A stretch of 64,000 nt of DNA from Hyphodiscus hymeniophilus. Lineage: Eukaryota > Ascomycota > Leotiomycetes > Helotiales > Hyphodiscaceae. Numbering within the stretch: the first letter of the stretch is position 1; each line of letters begins with the position of its first letter. Made by a program: the position numbers and the translations under genes. The DNA is taken from contig VNKQ01000009.1 of assembly GCA_016508695.1 (NCBI GenBank), positions 806,001-870,000 of the forward strand. The letters are read 5' to 3'. Below, in pieces: positions 35,701 through 47,512 of this stretch. Below the pieces are notes generated by a model that worked only from the letters and a program-made list of their open reading frames with translations, was not told where the DNA came from and made no database searches.

Positions 35701-38700
35701 CTGTTGTACTAGTTGCTCAAGAAAGGCACACAGTCCGAGGTCTTATGGACAAGGGAACACGTACCGTCAGTTCTGTATGCGTTCAAATTCCAAAGTTTTC
35801 CATCGTGACGTTGGCTCGTCCACCAGAAAGGATTACTCTTCATTAGTTGATAAGTCTTGAACTCTGTGCGAGCACGGAAACCCTTATCGAAGCTCAAGGT
35901 GCTTCTATCCTTCTGGAAAAGTGTATTGATACGAGGCAGACCACGATCCCAACTGTCCTCAAGATCTTCAAGTGTCAGCCGACGGTTCTGTTGATTCGCT
36001 TCTTGACGTTTTTGAGAGTATTCGGTCCAGACACGCTGGGAATCGATGAATTCAGCTTCCCAAGGAATGATGTATCGGAAAATGTTCGGAATTAGGGTAT
36101 CCTCATCGTGGGTCATGCCCGCACGGTAATGTGTGACACCAACGTCAGTTTGTTTGGACCATCGTTTATCACTGGTTGGAATGAGAATGTGCGAGCCCGA
36201 AATCATACCCAGACCACCAAGTTCTTTCGGAGTGTAGAAAACAGCTGGAGGGAATCGGGATGGCATCTTAGAGTTTAGTCCGATCTTCACTCGAGTTTGG
36301 ATCTTGGTCTCGCATTTGACGATGGTGTCAAGAAGATTGACGGTCGAGACAGCTGCTTCGCGGTAATACGTGAAAAGTGCGATTAGGCTAGTATTCCACT
36401 TATTGGCAATTTTTGTGAAGGTAGTGGAACCGGAAGACATCAGGATTTGACGGATACGGTTGTTGAACTTGGCAATGTCTTCTTCGGTGACCTGCAGGAA
36501 AGCATGGGCTGTTCGTTCCTTGCTGGTATTGTCGACCAAGGACCAGACACTGTCCTTGACAGGAAATTCGTCGTTTTGGTTTCGAATCTTAGGCAAAATT
36601 CGTACTTCGAAGCCGCACATGGAGAACAGCAGGTTGGGGTTGTCTCTGCTGTACACACTGGCAAAGGTGTCGTCCCATTCGATGGTGGTGACTGATCTTG
36701 GTAAGCGATTCTTGAGGTCCCAAAAGACAGCACGACCAAGATTCACGTCGTGTCTCATAAGGCGCATACGTGAATCTCTTGGCCAGCACTTCTTATTTCT
36801 GTAGCCAATGACATTCTCAAAGTTGGGATCGGGCTGCTCTGTGAGGAATCGTTGAATGAGGTCGCGAGATTCATCAGCTGTAAAGCGGAAGAACACCCAA
36901 ATGCGGTCAATATATCTGGTGTATAATCTAATGGGATGTCTGGTCTCGGTTTCACGGTCTCGGAATTGTAGGAAATCGTTGGGGCTTTGAGGTGGGCCAG
37001 CGATCTCGGTTGCCCGCTGCAAACCTAGAAGCAGGAGATCTAAGACAAGACCGTAGTATTGGAACACGAAAGCTGAGAATTGAAGTCCACGAATCATGCC
37101 GTAACTGTTGACGTGATTCATATCCTTGTATGTGAGCTGGACGTTGTTTTTGGAGGAGATATAATCCGCAAGATTGTGATCCATGATGAGTCTCAGAAGT
37201 CGATTGAGGAGTGTCAGATCTATCTTCTCATAGACTTTGGAGAGCTGAGTCTCAATCATGACATTGCACTCACCATCAGCGGATTCCCAAACTTTGTCGA
37301 GGTTGTTGATACCTTGTGCCCACTTGTAAGTGAGCAAGGGAGGGACCTCAGAATCCGACGGCTTGATCCATGCAGGGAAAAGATGACGCTGGTCGGCCTG
37401 ATACCAGAGATATTGGTCCAAGTAGGCATCACTGATCTTCTCTACAGGTTCTATGTCGTAGACAGGATTGATCGTACTGTAATTATCATTCATATCGATC
37501 CCAACTTCCTTGAAGGCTCTCTGGGTCAGCAAGAATCGTTTGATTCTCTCTAAGGTCGTCCCAGGGCTATCATAAGCTTGCTCGATCAGAGCTAGTTCTT
37601 CACGCTGACTTTGATTCAATCGGCCTTTCACAGAGTATGCTTCTCGAAGACGTTCCAGAGCAAGAATGAGGATCTTGGTGTCGTGTTTGTAAGAAACACT
37701 GGGGAATGGAATAGGTGAGAACTTGCGCGACTCGAGCCAGTGAACCGTCGTTGTATAAATAGCCACGGCTTCTTCGGACGAAACGTACGGCCCATCCTTC
37801 ATGTAGTTGTGCTGTCTCTCCTGCTCAGCCTTGAGCCAGAGTCGAGTAAGACGTCCCAGGTTCTTCTTCGCGACAGTCTTGTCGACGGTGGCTCCTCTGC
37901 GGATACGCTCACGGTTATAGTGGGCAACGGATATCCACCAATCGGCCTTGCTCTTGACATATCGAAGAATGATATTCTCAATCGGTGCTGGCAAGCCAGG
38001 AACCTTCCATGGAATATTACTCTTCCAGCATCTCCAAGCCTCTGACAGATGTTGCAGAACAGTGTTGACCTTGTTCTGCTTGATACCCTCTGGCATCATG
38101 TCCATGAGATCTGCCATAACGGAAGCCCGAAGTTCGAGATCGAAATGTGACTCTACACGCTGTTTCGTCACCGTTTTTGCGACTCCTTTGCTGTGCCGTC
38201 CCTCGAACTGTCGAGACAAAAGGTTTCCAAGCCATCTCTCCAACAGAGGAATGATACCACGCATGAAGAAGAGCCAGACTCTCCAGGCTGGGGCCCAAAA
38301 TCCACATCCTGGACCTTTCCCAACGGGACCAGAGTTGAATCGGTAATAGATGAGATGCTTCAAATCTTTACACGAGCGGATCTGGTGCATGAGCTTGTAT
38401 TTGTAGCGATACATTCCAGTCAGCTGACCAACGTGATTGAAAGCGTACAAGATACCATCGGCAAGTTGAAAAGCATCGATGTTGCCCAGTCTATATTGAA
38501 CCTGTGCGTCAACGATCAATTTGGTCAGCTTCAAGATCTCACGCATGAGATGGAAAGCATTTCCAAATCGTGACTTCTTTCGCTCCTTCGTAGTCAAGGT
38601 CTTGACTGGCTTCAAATTGAAGTTATAGTCGAGATGGAGATAAGTAAGATTCTTGCGATGGATGAGAAGATTGAGCATGTTGAATCCTTGCCGACAGACC

Positions 38701-40259
38701 TGAAGACCAGCTTCGACCCAGTCGATTGTGGTTTGTTGGAAGAACTTCGTTTGCTTTAGCGACTTCATCAGACTCTGCTTGCTCTGTGCCTTTGGCTTCT
38801 TCTTGTGTAGCTCGTTTAGAACGAAAGTCTTGAGGAGTTTTTGATACGATACGCGAACTTTGACGGGTTGGCCCTGCGGACAATGCTCTAAATACCATTG
38901 CTTGACCAGTGGAACATCCTGTGCTCGAACCATACGACCTGATCGTCGATCAAAGGGAAATGGCGCCCACCATAAAGAGATTGCAGAAGCAGTATCTTCG
39001 GTATAGAGTTCCTCGTCACCCAAAAAGGGCTCAAAATCTCCCGGCATCTCGAATGCATCATCTTCTGGCTCTTCGTTGTTTCCATGCCCAAATATCTCGT
39101 CTTCATGGCTGATGGTAAGATTCTTTGGAGCAACCGATCTCGAGGAGATAGGATTAATGACAGGATCGAAGTAGAAGGCCGGAAGACTTGGATCTTCTGC
39201 ACGAACATAGACAATTTGAGGATGTGAGTACCACGATATCTTGACGCTTCGTGGTAGAGAGTTGTACAGAAATGGGAAAGCAACTCTGTACTCGGTTCGT
39301 ATTGGTGCGCGGAAGATAATTCGATCGATGGCGTTGAATTCGCCAAAATCTTCATCATTTGGGTCCACATCTTTGTATAGAGGCTCGAATCTCGGTCCAC
39401 CTGGAATAGCAACATTTAGTGCTTTAGCAGTGAGGAAACTATTGAGCTCGAACATATGGAAATAATTCTTGTCAACCAGATCACTCAAGAGTTGCTGACT
39501 GAGTCGATATAGGGTTGCCATTTGGGGTAATGTTAAATTCCAATCCTTATAGCTCGGGCCGTTCACATGTGGCGTATCAGTCAAAGGTCGATTCTCGTAG
39601 AACCAGTCAAAAACAGCCTCGTCCTCGTTTTCGTCGAGTTCCATTTGAATAGGTTCCAAAGGCTCGACATCCTCGATGTTCTCTGACCAGGAAAGCGGCG
39701 GTTCTTCGTCATCGAAAGGAGGGAATCGCATCCGCTTAAAGTGTCTTCGATCACTCTTCTCACGCCTCATACACACCCACATGGTAGCCCATTGTGCGTG
39801 AAAGACTGGTTCTATGACTCGGGGTATCTCGTTCACCAAAGTTAAGCAGCCATTAACATGGTATAAAACCTTCACCTCTCTTGCCGACTCCCAAGGCATG
39901 GGCATGTTCTCCAATAGTTTGAATACCGCATGCGGCATAAACTTTAGAGCTCCAAGATAACTGCGCTTGTCACTGCTAAATTTCTTCTGCGAAACATCTC
40001 CAATATCCTTAACGATCTTGCGCAAATGTTCCGGGGGCATGTCTGCCTTCTGTGTTTCGACAAAACCACCCTTTCTCTTCTCTCCAAATCGATTCCGTTG
40101 AGATCGTAGCCATTCTTTCTTCTTTTGTGCAAACTTCGCAACATGAGGGTCCGCTTGCGGTCGATAACCAGGTGGTGGAGGAGCACCTGGTGGCGCGCCC
40201 AAAGGAGGAGGAGCTTGTGAACTCCATCCTGGAGGGGGCGGCGGAGGTAGGGACGACAT
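32788..40259 (-). CDS. prp8: Pre-mRNA splicing factor PRP8 (U5 snRNP core)
   Basis: Scaffold of the spliceosome catalytic core, contacting U5 and U6 snRNA and both splice sites in the nucleus. Inferred exons 40259-35765, 35663-35562, 35392-35282, 35229-35077 and 35012-32788 give 2361 residues, the normal fungal length. The start is MSSLPPPPPPGW, beginning a Pro-rich N-terminus. Landmarks seen: the PRP8 N-terminal and central domains in the first exon, KLWNLNAYRTD|VIQALGG across intron 1, SPTINR|ANVYVGFQVQ across intron 3, DLCQ|VFDQELEQLG across intron 4, and the Jab1/MPN-like domain from about residue 2130 (VQVAGYLYGSSPPDN). The C-terminus ends DREDTFA. Introns are 101, 169, 52 and 64 nt and cluster in the last third. 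Intron 2 has a perfect TACTAAC branch. No intein is inserted anywhere in the frame. Confidence 0.97.
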
Positions 40260-40550
40260 TCTCCTGTATATCAATCCCCAAGCTCCAAGTGGCGATTTGG
40301 ATATGGATGATGGATGTCAATCCAGAGGTGAAAGATTGTTGACTTTGAGGTTTTCGCGATCTCTCATCTACTTGTTCGGTTTAGCGCATATGCAGTTATT
40401 TTGACGCAGGCTTTAAGGCCGTAAGGCTGCAACACTTCGGCTAGTCAACCAATCTCCGCTCAACCATGCATCCACAAAGCCCACGGAAATCCATCCTGAG
40501 AAATTTCAACGTTAACCAAGTCAACATCAAACGACACAATAATCGACAAA
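40260..40550. promoter_or_regulatory. Shared divergent promoter region, PRP8 / eL34
   Basis: The start codons of PRP8 and the ribosomal protein gene are 291 bp apart and face away from each other, so both promoters lie in this interval. Confidence 0.6.
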
Positions 40551-41250
40551 ATGGCGTCCAACAGAGTTGTCTACAGACGTCGCAACCCGTAAGTACATCA
40601 CCATGGCTAGAATGGGAAATAGACAGGAAAACTCCCTACTCTTATGCACGCCTCAATAGAAAACTTCCAACTCAAGCTAGAGGCAATGCTGATTGCCATT
40701 CGCAGATACAACACCTCCTCCAACAAAGTACGCACGGTCAAGACACCTGGAGGATCTCTTCGTCTTCTACACATCAAGAAGGCCGGTACAGCGCCAAAGT
40801 GCGGCGACTGTGGAATCAAGCTTCCAGGAGTAAGTGGTTGAGATTCTCATTCGCGCTTGAAGGAAAGGGGAGGTCATCATATCACACATGCGAGATATGG
40901 GAAATATGTTGGAAACACCATGCGACTATTCGATCAAGAGTTTCACGACCTACATGTACAGTTGTGGCTCTTGGTTTGGTCAGTGGTCACAAAGTTGTTG
41001 GGTGCAAGCTCGGATTAAAGACTCTAATCATACTTCCGGAGAGGTGTACTGACTTTGTTCTCCACAGATCCCTGCTCTCCGACCCCGCGAATATTCCCAG
41101 ATCTCCCGCCCCAAGAAGACCGTGCAACGCGCGTACGGAGGATCAAGATGTGCCAACTGTGTTCGGGACCGTATCGTTCGTGCATTCTTGATTGAGGAGC
41201 AGAAGATCGTCAAGAAGGTGCTCAAGGAGTCTCAGCAGAAGAAGCGCTAA
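40551..41250 (+). CDS. rpl34: 60S ribosomal protein eL34
   Basis: Cytosolic large-subunit ribosomal protein. Exons 40551-40588, 40706-40829 and 41068-41250 give 114 residues. The first exon codes for only MASNRVVYRRRN plus a split codon. Next come YNTSSNKVRTVKTPGG, a zinc-ribbon with CGDC and CANC pairs, and a lysine-rich C-terminus (KKVLKESQQKKR). The start has an AAAATGGCG context typical of highly expressed genes. Introns are 117 and 238 nt, longer than elsewhere in the window, as is common for ribosomal protein genes. I looked for box C/D elements in the 238-nt intron and found none convincing. Confidence 0.95.
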
Positions 41251-41550
41251 AGTGGGAATCTCGACGGTTTGCTTTGGGTGTTTTTCTGGTATGGATTGCA
41301 TGAAACAGCGAGGCAAAGCTGTATGTATCTCAGGGCTTCTTTCCACGAATTCATGAAATTCGGTCGCTTCTGAATTGACACCGTTGCTGGAGCTTCGTTC
41401 CTGGGATTCGCACATGTGATATGGTTTCATTCATTCTGCGCGGATTCACTTTACCGGGTACCTGGGCTGCTTTTATCAGGAAACAACTATCTCAGTGAGA
41501 GAGTCTCTACCCATACTCAATTCAAGCGATTGATAGGTAGAACCCGTCTT

Positions 41551-42099
41551 TCACGTAAGTCGGTATCGAGCAACGCTCGAATCGCACATTGGATTTTTGA
41601 GTCTCGGTTGCTCTGGCATGGCCAGTACTGGTGGTCCTCCAAGCTGAACTCGAGCTGGCTCTCGTTCGATTATCTGCAACAGAGCAGACCTTCGCAAAGT
41701 ATGAAGGCATGGTTCCCACATTATGTCGTTACTTCCAGCCTTCAATATCTCCATCCAACACCAATTCTCTCCGAGCCCGGTCCTGTCCACCGTCAGTGAT
41801 CGTTCCCATGTCCCAGTTTCCTTCATTTCTTTCTCACCAAATCTTGCCCCTGGCGCACCACATCTCTCCGCATAGAGCCCGTTATTCCTACACTCCCAAC
41901 TGCAATAATCTTGCACATATCTTATGAAAATATTACGTCGATTCGGCATACACTGCTCCGGGACCTCGAATGGAAGAGAATGTCTGGATTCGCGCGGGTC
42001 GTTGATTCGTTGAAGTTGTCCGTATATGAGGTAGCAGCTTGGGCCAGCCATTAGTGTGCGGTGACCACAAAGGGGCGAGATACTGTAGTATTGACACAT
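41551..42099 (-). CDS. Small Cys-rich conserved hypothetical protein
   Basis: An intronless frame of 182 residues starting MCQYYSISPLCGHRTLMAGP. Cys residues are spaced through the first half (CQYY, LCGH, SCYL, QCMP, YCSWEC, RCG), with a YCSWECRNNG segment that recalls short zinc-knuckle-like proteins found widely in leotiomycete genomes. There is no signal peptide or membrane segment, so a cytosolic or nuclear protein is more likely than a secreted effector. It lies tail-to-tail with eL34, about 300 bases away. I cannot assign a function, and the C-terminal third has weak composition. Confidence 0.5.
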   Translation of the reverse strand: MCQYYSISPLCGHRTLMAGPSCYLIYGQLQRINDPRESRHSLPFEVPEQCMPNRRNIFIRYVQDYCSWECRNNGLYAERCGAPGARFGEKEMKETGTWERSLTVDRTGLGENWCWMEILKAGSNDIMWEPCLHTLRRSALLQIIEREPARVQLGGPPVLAMPEQPRLKNPMCDSSVARYRLT

Positions 42100-42849
42100 T
42101 GCGGACTGCCGATTTGCGGGTGAGGGACCCGGGCTTTAGTTAGAGAGTGATTGAGAGAGGCTGGAGGTGTTGGCTTAAGCTTGGCTCAGGGAACACCGGA
42201 TGGTGATAGATGCTGGTGGGAAGGGGGAGGTGCTTATGAGTGCGACCAAAAGGGCCTTAAGACATGGGATGACCGTATGAGACGTGTATACCTTCTCGAA
42301 GCACCTACAGAGCCCTGTGACTGCAATATTTCAAGTCCTACCAAAGGCTCTTCACATTCCTGTCGGGCTAAGTTTTAAGATGAGAGAAACGTCCTGATAC
42401 GCACGGGAAGATAGTATCCTCCTGCTGGTTGTGATTGTATCATGACCAACAATGCCTTGTTGAAAACCAGTGTAAAACTCCAAACACAAACGTGAAGCGA
42501 CTGCAAACAAAGGAGCAGGAGAATGCATTTTCGGTTGTGCGATTTTAGATCAGCTTCAAGCAGAAGCTGCGCCGATGCATGAAGTTGCTAGAATCAAACA
42601 GAGGTTTGTTGGCAAACGAAATATTGTTGCGTGGCACGGAGAAAGAGTTTGATATTACTTGCGTTTGAAGCGCCAAAGGAGGACTCGAGGCAAAATCAAT
42701 GAACCGCTCGAAAGCGGTGGATAGACACTGTTTATTTAGGCACTACTTGTAATGCAAGTCGGACGCGCAGGGGTATTTCTAAACACAGAAAACCGGTAAC
42801 ACCTTAATGACCCATTTCTAACCTCCACCGATTTGGATGGCACATGACC
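42100..42849. other. Intergenic region, no gene seen
   Basis: About 750 bases between the start of the Cys-rich protein gene and the 3' end of the alkaline phosphatase gene. Nothing recognised apart from presumed promoter and UTR sequence. Confidence 0.5.
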
Positions 42850-44671
42850 TCAAGAACCTTGCGGGAAATCAACTGTAAAGTCCTCGTGTTGCTTGGATAA
42901 TGCCCTGAAATCCTCCTCAACAGGAACCTTTCCAGTCCAGCTGAGACCGTTATCAGATGCCGAGCTGATTGGCTTCGATTTCTTGTTCAACTTTTTCGTG
43001 ATGGTATCGACATTGACATCCAGGAATTCTCGAAGAAATTTGCCCACGTCTGTGTTCTCGTGATTTCCCTTCAAACCACCAATTTCTCCATGTCCGTAGA
43101 TGTTAACATCAACAGCCGAATGACCATGAGTTGACCAGCCAATTCGTGCACGTCGACTAATCATGTCGGCGAAATAATAAACCGCAAATGTTGGGTTATC
43201 GATTAGGAGGTCAAGTTCCTCATCTGCAGCATCCCATATTCCCAAGCCGTCTTGCAAATACTTTTTGTTGATGTAGGACTTGCGCTTGTCAGCCTCGAAC
43301 CAGTCATCGTTCAGCATGCGCGCTAAGTGTTCGGCAGAATGAGAAGCATTTGCCAATACCGCTGGATTCCAACCATAATGTGGATATGATGGTGGAGGAT
43401 GAAGCTGTCTTGCTATTGATAGACCCCCGGTCTCATGGTCACTCGTGCCTACGAATGCACCATCGTCATCACTCCTATCAAGAAATTCAAGCACAGCTGC
43501 TACTGTTCTGTCGTATGCAAGAACCTCGTGTACTTGAGCAGCAGGGTCGTTTCCGTGCGCAGCATGATCGATCCGACTACCTTCAATCATTAAGAAAAAT
43601 CCCTTATCGGAATCTTGAGTAGCTGCCTCCAAAGCACGGAGTGCAACACGGGCCATCTCTTCTAACGAAGGGTATTCTTCGTCCATGGTACGGCGATCGA
43701 TCTCGTAGGGAATATTGTAGCGGGCGAACAGACCCATGAGGGGTAGCTTGGGGCTAGGTCCCAGATTATTGAAATCGTCTCTGTTGTCAATGTATGTCCA
43801 GCCATATTCCTCCTGAGCAACCTTTGTAACATCCAAATCGTCCCCTCTGCAGCTGCCATTCATAGTATTGGGTAAAAAGTGGCAGCGCCCACCACCAAAC
43901 ATCAGGTCCAGAGTTCGCCCAAGCGGATTAGAGTGTCCGACCTCTTGTTGTGCAATCAAGTCCTCTTCGGACCGCAGGTTGACATGCGAAGCAAAACAGG
44001 CGGGTGTTGCGTCTGTAATAGACGTTGTGACCACCAACCCAGTCATATAGCCTGCCCTTTTTGCTGCTTCCAAGACTGTACCACAAGCCGTGTGGTCTGG
44101 CAAAATCGATATAGCTCCATTGTAACTCTTCTCCCCACAAGAAAACGCTGTCGCCCCAGCCGCAGAATCCGTAACCAAGCTGCTCGTCGAGCGCGTCCGA
44201 CTCGTACCTATGAAGTGCTGATCGAGGATAAGAACGTCATCGATAGGCAAGTTGTTTTGATATTGTCTGAACGATCTGGTGAGAGAGAGGCTTGCTGGGC
44301 CCACTACAAACAAAGGCAAGTTAGATATTGATTCGATGAAACCTGAATGAAAGACACGAACTTCCGTCTGACACCATGAATATCAAATTCTTCTTCCCTG
44401 TTGGCTCCTTAAATTTCCCACCTGGGGTTGGCGATTTGCTTTGATGTTGCAGCACCACAGCTAGTACGATAACAGTTGCAGTAGCCAGTAAAGCCCATAC
44501 AAATATCCCAACTTCTCTCCAGAAGCCCGCACGACTCCGCGGCTCAACTTTGTCTTCATCTGAGCTTCCTCGCTGACTTCCTAGAAGCGCATCATCTTCT
44601 CGAGCAGCTCGTTCGTCGGAGGTGGCAGATGAGCGCCCTTCCTGCGCAAATAGTGGTTGATTGCCTGCCAT
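42850..44671 (-). CDS. pho8: Vacuolar alkaline phosphatase (Pho8 type)
   Basis: Metal-dependent phosphomonoesterase, a type II membrane protein of the vacuole. Exons 44671-44362 and 44303-42850 give 587 residues. The acidic cytosolic tail is followed by a single membrane anchor at about 54-74 (VGIFVWALLATATVIVLAVV). Then comes the metal-binding Asp in FMVSDGMGPAS, completed by removing the 58-nt intron at 44304-44361 (GTTCGT...CTAAC...TTTGTAG). The nucleophile is Ser150 in LVTDSAAGATAF. Further metal ligands are in EGSRIDHAAH, GTSDHETGG and the C-terminal STHGHSAVDV. The start MAGNQPLFAQEG was chosen over an upstream in-frame ATG at 44710 because it gives the usual short cytosolic tail. Confidence 0.93.
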
Positions 44672-45262
44672 TACAACCAACGAAGTGTAGCAGGTGAAAA
44701 GTGGCGGCAATGTTTGTAGGAGGAGGGTTTCCAGTTATCTCCTAGAAATCCCCCTCGAGCAAAAGGTTTGCACAGATGGCTTCGCCTTGAGACATTGCTA
44801 TAAAGAGTCCCGTGTTGAATCGGGTCACCAGGTTTTCGAATTTGATCACGTGTGACATGCTGCTGACTCGGTAGCTCCTTATTAAAGTCCACCAGGTCTG
44901 TCGCATACATGTTGAGCTGGGACTGTCACTCCATACACTGATCTCAGTGATTCAGAGATCTTCGGGCATAGCTGGAATGTCCATAATGAATCTTGTATTC
45001 TCATCGGCCATTGCCAATGGCCAGGCCGTCACGTACATATGCAAAAGGTGCAGTAATTCCATGTCAAGACCTCATAAAAGCACCGTACTCCTCCTCCGAG
45101 CACTTCCTATGCTCCTGGAACTATGCAAATATCTCGCCAAACATCCCTCCGTTTTCTTTACCCGATCCTATATTCATCCCATTCCCCTAGACCATGCGCC
45201 GCGCTGAAATATCACAAACCCACTAAATTACACAAGACCGACTCCAGAATATTCAAAGCGCG
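44672..45262. other. Intergenic region, no gene seen
   Basis: About 590 bases separating two minus-strand genes. It should contain the alkaline phosphatase promoter and the palH 3' UTR. Confidence 0.55.
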
Positions 45263-47512
45263 TCACTCCTCAGGCGACCTTGGTTGCCTAGGAGGAGCAG
45301 GTATGCTGACGAAGGGAAGCCCAGTACCGCTCTTGGGAGACGCAGTACTTCGAGTCAAACTTGGACTATGTCGTGAACTAAGCTGACTATTCCTTTGCTG
45401 ATCCTCTACAGGCGCCGCTTCTTCGGTCGATCGATCTTGTTGAGGAGACGTGACGAACGAAATTGCCCCGCGCTGGGTTATAGAGTGCCTCGTCAAGTCA
45501 TCTGGCGTATAAGGGTCGCTCGATCGATGGAGATGGGTCCTGTGGAGAGGAAAGCTTGGTAGAGATTGCCACGGTGTTGAATCGCTCCTTTGTAAAGGAG
45601 ATCTATCTTCCGTCTCCGATTCCTCCATGGTTTGTCCGAGATTCCTTCTCCTCCTCGGCGCAGGAATAACAGTAACGGGCAAGGGTGCTGCGTTCGCAGT
45701 TGGCTTGTTCTTCTCTCGAAATTTCTCTGCTTTCGTCGCCGCAAAATCTTCTATCTTTGCTCGGATGTCCCATCGATTGGAAGTGTCATGAGCATGAGAG
45801 GGAGCTTCTTGCCTCGCTGTATGGGCTGAGACCTCAGGCGGCGGTTCCTGTACTCTACTTTTGAAAGGATTCACCCTAGTCAATGCCTGCCAAGGAACAT
45901 GACGATGGTTTTCCCCCATACGATCTTCCTCCATCTGCTCAATGACCTGGGTTTTGTCAGGCTCATCAGAAGCAAGGCTTACAGGTTGTGGGCGGATAAT
46001 GTCCTCGCTGTTATTTCTAGATACTCCAAGAGCTCTATCTTGCTCTCTGGTCGATGGAGTTGCTTCACTGATTGGGTGATATCGAATTGCATAGACAGTA
46101 CTCTCGGCGCTGGCCGTATCTGTCCTGCTGACTGGCGTAGCAGCAGGTGGTGGTCTTGTTGGCCAAAGAGGGGGACGGAGTAACACTGCTGTTTGCTTTG
46201 GGGGTTCTCGAGCCGTTCCATTCGCTTGGCCGCCACCTTCTTCAACGTCACGGCGTAGACGGGGCCTGTGTCGATTGGTGATGCCAGTCACTGCAGGCCA
46301 TGATAGCCCGTGATGGCCAGTAGTCGTACCATCTTCACCGCTGTCGCCATCTGAACCCTTCTTTGATGGTTTAGTCCACGGGTCTGATTCAGGTGTGACG
46401 TCCAACATCTCGTCCCCATCAAAGACTTCTCTTCCAAGTACGCCATCTTTCTTATCATTTCTTTCCAATGCCTCTATTCTTTCGACCCATTCCCAAACTG
46501 CAACACTGGCTGCTGCAGCGCCGACCCAGCGAACATAATCTCCCCATGTAGCAAGATTTGGTGATGATATGTCCAAAACAAAAAATACCACAGGGACGAT
46601 GACAGATACTAATGACAGCAGCGCAACAAGGCATATATTTCGCATCTGTGGGTGATAAAATGCGAATCGCTTCTTCATGATGGAGTAGTATATGACCCAA
46701 GCACAATACAGAAGACTGAGGGCCAGTTGAAAGAGGTAGCTGAGTGCCGGGATTGCATCCACGAAACTGTGGGGACGGGTTTCGCCATCGTAAACAAAGT
46801 TGTTGAGAGTGCTGAACAAAGTTTCCAATGTAATGAGTGCAAATGCTGTCCACTTTATGATGATTTTTTCTCTTTGGCCAGGGAAGAGTCTTATAAGAGT
46901 TTGCGCTTGCGCCAGCCAGAGAAATGTATCAGAGATCAGTCGAATAACCTTTAGTTCTGTTCCATCTGCCACGGCTTCTTGCAGCTTCATTGCATCCATG
47001 TACCCTTGGTTGTATTGCTTCTCAGCAATTTTGAACGTGTCGGCCGTGGCGATTGTGAGCGATATGGCCACGGTTAATGCTGCCACCTTCTGGAGCCACG
47101 GCCGTCCACCGATCCCAATTCCCGCATCACTCCCTGAGGGACCATTTGTGAAACCCCGCCTTCCCAACACAACGGCGCCCTCGTGGAGAAATGTTCTTGG
47201 AGTAATGAGAAGCATAATAACGAGCATGTAGGCTATCACCGTAGCTGCTGCAAGCGCGTAACATTGCGGTAGGGTAGAGGAATAGAAGGGATCTCGGAAG
47301 TCTGTGAGAGACGAGGGTCCGTTGGTGTTTGCGACAATAATGTTATTCGTGCCGGTGCATTCTGGTGTGAATACTGCGTCGGAAGTAAGCGTAACTATAT
47401 TTGAAGAAGCGATCGATAAGACGCCGTTCGAGGGAAGAGTAAAAGGGGTGCAATGAGGCCGGGTCGTTGTCGTCGAGGATGCAACGCCATTCCAAATCGC
47501 CCTCGCTTTCAT
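45263..47512 (-). CDS. palH: Ambient-pH signalling receptor PalH/Rim21
   Basis: Plasma-membrane pH sensor that, with PalI and the arrestin PalF, starts the ESCRT-linked cascade leading to PacC processing. An intronless frame of 749 residues. Seven hydrophobic segments are visible in the first 380 residues, for example CYALAAATVIAYMLVIMLLI, VAALTVAISLTIATADTF, FALITLETLFSTLNN, YLFQLALSLLYCAWVIYYS and ICLVALLSLVSVIVPVVFFV, ending with a WEWVERIEALERN segment. The N-terminal extracellular part has a Cys pair, and the cytosolic C-terminal tail is long, Ser/Pro/Arg-rich and likely disordered, matching the PalH layout in which the tail binds PalF. The ATG at 47512 has no strong rival. Confidence 0.92.
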   Translation of the reverse strand: MKARAIWNGVASSTTTTRPHCTPFTLPSNGVLSIASSNIVTLTSDAVFTPECTGTNNIIVANTNGPSSLTDFRDPFYSSTLPQCYALAAATVIAYMLVIMLLITPRTFLHEGAVVLGRRGFTNGPSGSDAGIGIGGRPWLQKVAALTVAISLTIATADTFKIAEKQYNQGYMDAMKLQEAVADGTELKVIRLISDTFLWLAQAQTLIRLFPGQREKIIIKWTAFALITLETLFSTLNNFVYDGETRPHSFVDAIPALSYLFQLALSLLYCAWVIYYSIMKKRFAFYHPQMRNICLVALLSLVSVIVPVVFFVLDISSPNLATWGDYVRWVGAAAASVAVWEWVERIEALERNDKKDGVLGREVFDGDEMLDVTPESDPWTKPSKKGSDGDSGEDGTTTGHHGLSWPAVTGITNRHRPRLRRDVEEGGGQANGTAREPPKQTAVLLRPPLWPTRPPPAATPVSRTDTASAESTVYAIRYHPISEATPSTREQDRALGVSRNNSEDIIRPQPVSLASDEPDKTQVIEQMEEDRMGENHRHVPWQALTRVNPFKSRVQEPPPEVSAHTARQEAPSHAHDTSNRWDIRAKIEDFAATKAEKFREKNKPTANAAPLPVTVIPAPRRRRNLGQTMEESETEDRSPLQRSDSTPWQSLPSFPLHRTHLHRSSDPYTPDDLTRHSITQRGAISFVTSPQQDRSTEEAAPVEDQQRNSQLSSRHSPSLTRSTASPKSGTGLPFVSIPAPPRQPRSPEE

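Noticed and set aside
37080..38573. Several long plus-strand open frames opposite PRP8
   Set aside because: They lie antisense to strongly conserved PRP8 coding sequence and have no family resemblance, so they are shadows of codon bias.
40830..41067. A box C/D snoRNA in the long second intron of eL34
   Set aside because: No convincing C box (RTGATGA) and D box (CTGA) pair with terminal stem was found; the only CTGA-like element serves as the branch site.
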